Below are positions 62,028 through 64,000 of a stretch of DNA of 64,000 bases, piece after piece. Each line of letters begins with the position of its first letter. Position 1 is the first letter of the stretch. This DNA is from Erythroxylum novogranatense (Eukaryota; Streptophyta; Magnoliopsida; Malpighiales; Erythroxylaceae): the NCBI GenBank assembly GCA_029891385.1, contig CM057228.1:66098523-66162522 (forward strand), read 5' to 3'. The translations under genes and the position numbers were made by a program. The notes under the pieces are model-generated. The model was not told the origin of the DNA and did not search any database. It worked only from the letters and a program-made list of their open reading frames with translations.

Positions 62028-63247
62028 CATTCTTATGTGCTTATGTGTTTTTGATTTTGTTTATAATGATGCATTCATGTTCTTGATTTGTTCGTGAATT
62101 CTTTGAAATTGAGAAATTTGATAAATAAGCTTTTGATGAATTTTTCTACTGTGAAATGTTTATAAATGGCAAACGCTTTGAAAAATGATTTTTTGCTTAT
62201 TTTTCGATTTATAAACATGATATCCACTAGTTTTTACCTCACCCCCCCCCCCTTTCACCCCCATCTCCAGGTTTCAAGTAGGAGATCGGATGAAAGAAAG
62301 TCAAGGCTTTTGATCGATTTTTGTATAATTTGTAGTTTGTGAAATTTTGGATTTCGATATTGGTTTCTTATATGGCTTGGAATGCCATTAAGGTTTTTGT
62401 AAGCATTTATTTGATGATGTATATATTAATTATGAAATTGTGTATTGAATTGAGTTTTGAATGTGATTGATTGAATTATAGATTTGTATATGGAATAGAA
62501 TAGTGAATTATGGTTATGTATATAAATTGTATATTGATTGTGTTTTGGATTCCGGACGGGAGGCCCGATGATATTGAGAATTGTGAATTATTTGAAGTGC
62601 TATGTATATGAAGATGATTGGTTGTGTTTGTTTATGCTGGGATTTCAGACAGGAGATCCGATGAATTGTGATGATTGAGCTGAAATATTGAAGTGCCTTT
62701 CGTGTATGAATTGTGGATTTTAGAAATATGTGTATTAAGCGTCTTTTGGCAAAAGAAAAATAAGAATTGGTTAAAAAGAAGAATTATGAGATATGTATGA
62801 TTTTGAAGAATAAAATATTTGAGTTTATGGGATTAATAAATTCCAAATGGGAAATTGGAATGAATTTTTAATAAAGATGAATAGAATGAAAGAAAAGAAA
62901 AAAATTTATACCAAATTTTGGAATGGTTTAGTCTAAGGTTTCCAACGCTAGTTTTCCTAAGTTACACGTTCTCGGATGTCGGAAATTTGTTTCAGTTCGA
63001 GTGAACCGTTTGTTTGCTTTGATTTCGCTTTCAGATTCTTTCGCCTTTTATACAATTTGATTTCTTTGACTTTTGCCATATATTTCTGCTTCGGACTCTT
63101 TCGCTTTGAATTTTGTTTCGCCATTTGTTTTGGGCCACTTTCGGTTTTAAGATTCGCTTAATTCGTTTCCGCCGTTTTGTTTTTCGCCAATATGTGTTTT
63201 CGTTTTTTTTTTCGGTTGGGGTCCGGTTCTGAAATCAGGTCCCAACA

Positions 63248-63252
63248 CTCAC
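63248..63252. repeat. Target-site duplication of C3, right copy (CTCAC)
   Basis: Perfect copy of 58588-58592. Confidence 0.9.
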
Positions 63253-63561
63253 AACTGGGGCATTATGTTACAGGTGTAACTTACATGCGATCACAAGCTG
63301 ATCGCACTATATTAGGTAACGTTTAAATTTTAAATTCTTTCTTGGTTCTCGACCTATATTTACGAGTCTTAAACTACCTTCATGTTTTCTTTACCTATTT
63401 AAATGTAGTATTAGGGGAATTTCATTATGCATTCTAATCTTTAAACCCTAGCCTCCAAAGTTTTTGTTGTCACTTAAGAGACTAAAGAAGACGAGAAGAA
63501 AAGCAGAGTGAGAGTACCATCCTTTCCACATATTCTTCAACCAAATCAATTATTGACGAGA

Positions 63562-64000
63562 ATGTCAAAGGGAAAGATGGTAGCATTTAGGTCTAAAGGG
63601 AAGGGTAAGGCTATTAGACATTTGATGTTAGATTTCTCAGCACATTATTCGCTTCTCGCATGAGGAAGGTAAGAGATATCAAAAGGTGAAAGTAAAAAGG
63701 ATTATTGTTCCGAGATACTTTGATTGGGAGATGGTGACGTAGTTGGGTGTGAAAGAGAATCTTTTAGCTATGGCCGAATGATTGGAATGGTTGCGGTTCA
63801 TTATGGGAAAATGGGAGATTTATGAAGAGTTGATACACGAATGCTATACCACTTTGGTGGTATAAGGGATGAAGTTCATAAAATTGAAGTTTAGGTTGTG
63901 CGGATAAGAGTGAGAGATGGATGCTTCAATGTTGAAAATTTTATTTAGGCTACCACAACCGTGTTTGACTAACCCAACTAGTAAATTTTTCTCGGGGGAT
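63562..64000 (+). pseudogene. Start of the post-pol ORF of G, broken and cut by the window edge
   Basis: ATG at 63562 (MSKGKMVAFRSKGKGKA). After a frameshift near 63655 the frame reads VKRIIVPRYFDWEMV, ENLLAMAE, LRFIMGKWEIYEELI, MKFIKLKFRLCG and MDASMLKILFRLPQP. It resembles the extra ORF after pol in Athila elements, sometimes called env-like; the similarity is by position and general pattern, and no membrane segment is seen. Five in-frame stops are TAG, TAA or TGA where CAG, CAA or CGA would fit. Confidence 0.6.

Larger units (their letters stand above)
58593..63247 (+). mobile_element. C3: solo LTR of the C family, 4.66 kb
   Basis: Starts TGTTGGACCCCG, ends GGTCCCAACA, with perfect CTCAC duplications and no internal region, so it is a complete solo LTR. 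Blocks: 180-base modules (58920-59760), palindromic module (59800-59880), GTCCGACATCCGATTA (59927-59942), TATA-like CATATATGGAGG (60812-60823), purine leader (60890-60990), hairpin module (61807-62027), CTCCAGG (62265-62271). It is the cleanest reference copy of the C LTR here. Confidence 0.92.
50472..64000 (+). mobile_element. G: Athila-like Ty3/gypsy element, 3' end outside window
   Basis: 5' LTR (50472-52999), a worn tRNA-Asp primer site (53006-53023), broken gag, protease, reverse transcriptase, RNase H and integrase to 58337, then a spacer, solo LTR C3 inserted at 58593-63247, then the start of a third ORF running off the window. The tRNA-Asp primer, the CDLGVSINLMP protease, the FMDD reverse transcriptase and an extra ORF after pol are features of the Athila group. 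The 3' LTR is not in the window. Confidence 0.88.

Noticed and set aside
61761..62054. 97-codon frame with RSHKFESSALVFFF
   Set aside because: It lies in the C3 hairpin module; the other LTR copies are not open in the same frame.

Overview
The window is plant nuclear heterochromatin, probably from a eudicot (AT-rich, long-LTR Ty3/gypsy elements, tRNA-iMet and tRNA-Asp primer sites, a SINE-like tail). I see no ordinary host gene, tRNA or rRNA. Almost everything is LTR retrotransposon, nested up to three deep, and every reading frame of value belongs to a decayed retroelement. The species cannot be named from the sequence.

Layout. (1) 1-8640: element C1 (+), a non-autonomous element with a 5.2 kb LTR and only 0.93 kb of internal sequence; its 5' LTR is cut by the window edge. 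(2) 8641-8988: a scrap of older sequence. (3) 8994-46152: element D (-), bounded by the target-site duplication ACTAA and filled with later insertions. Its 3' LTR holds B (9960-26483, +), a Ty3/gypsy gag-pol element of probable CRM/Reina chromovirus type, and B's leader holds A (11875-20891, -), a non-coding element with 4.56 kb LTRs. D's internal region holds F, a 4.57 kb solo LTR of A's family (29721-34287, +). D's 5' LTR side holds C2, a truncated C-type LTR (about 36140-40670, +), and E, a 1.8 kb chimeric LTR-like insertion (42436-44248, +). (4) 46158-50471: older debris, including the 3' end of an Athila-like element and a SINE-like fragment. (5) 50472-64000: element G (+), an Athila-like element with 5' LTR, tRNA-Asp primer site, broken gag and pol and the start of a third ORF; a C-type solo LTR, C3 (58593-63247), has inserted into it. 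Five-base target duplications were found for A, B, D, E, F and C3.

Families A/F and C/D/E carry no coding capacity. They share the iMet primer site, a polypurine tract behind a relict phrase typical of Tekay/Del-like gypsy ends, and homologous non-coding internal sequence, so they look like LARD-type parasites of an autonomous chromovirus that is not in the window. B and G supply the only recognisable enzymes and both are dead: most premature stops look like C-to-T or G-to-A changes, and B's integrase has lost its catalytic glutamate.

The most interesting structure lies inside the long LTRs. Families C and A/F each contain, in the last third of the LTR, arrays of small hairpins enclosed by a long-range stem, with base changes that preserve pairing between copies, followed by a conserved pyrimidine-CAGG motif like a splice acceptor. 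In addition, a GC-rich palindromic module sits at one fixed site in four LTR copies but has a different sequence in each, between well-conserved flanks. Neither pattern matches a standard LTR annotation.
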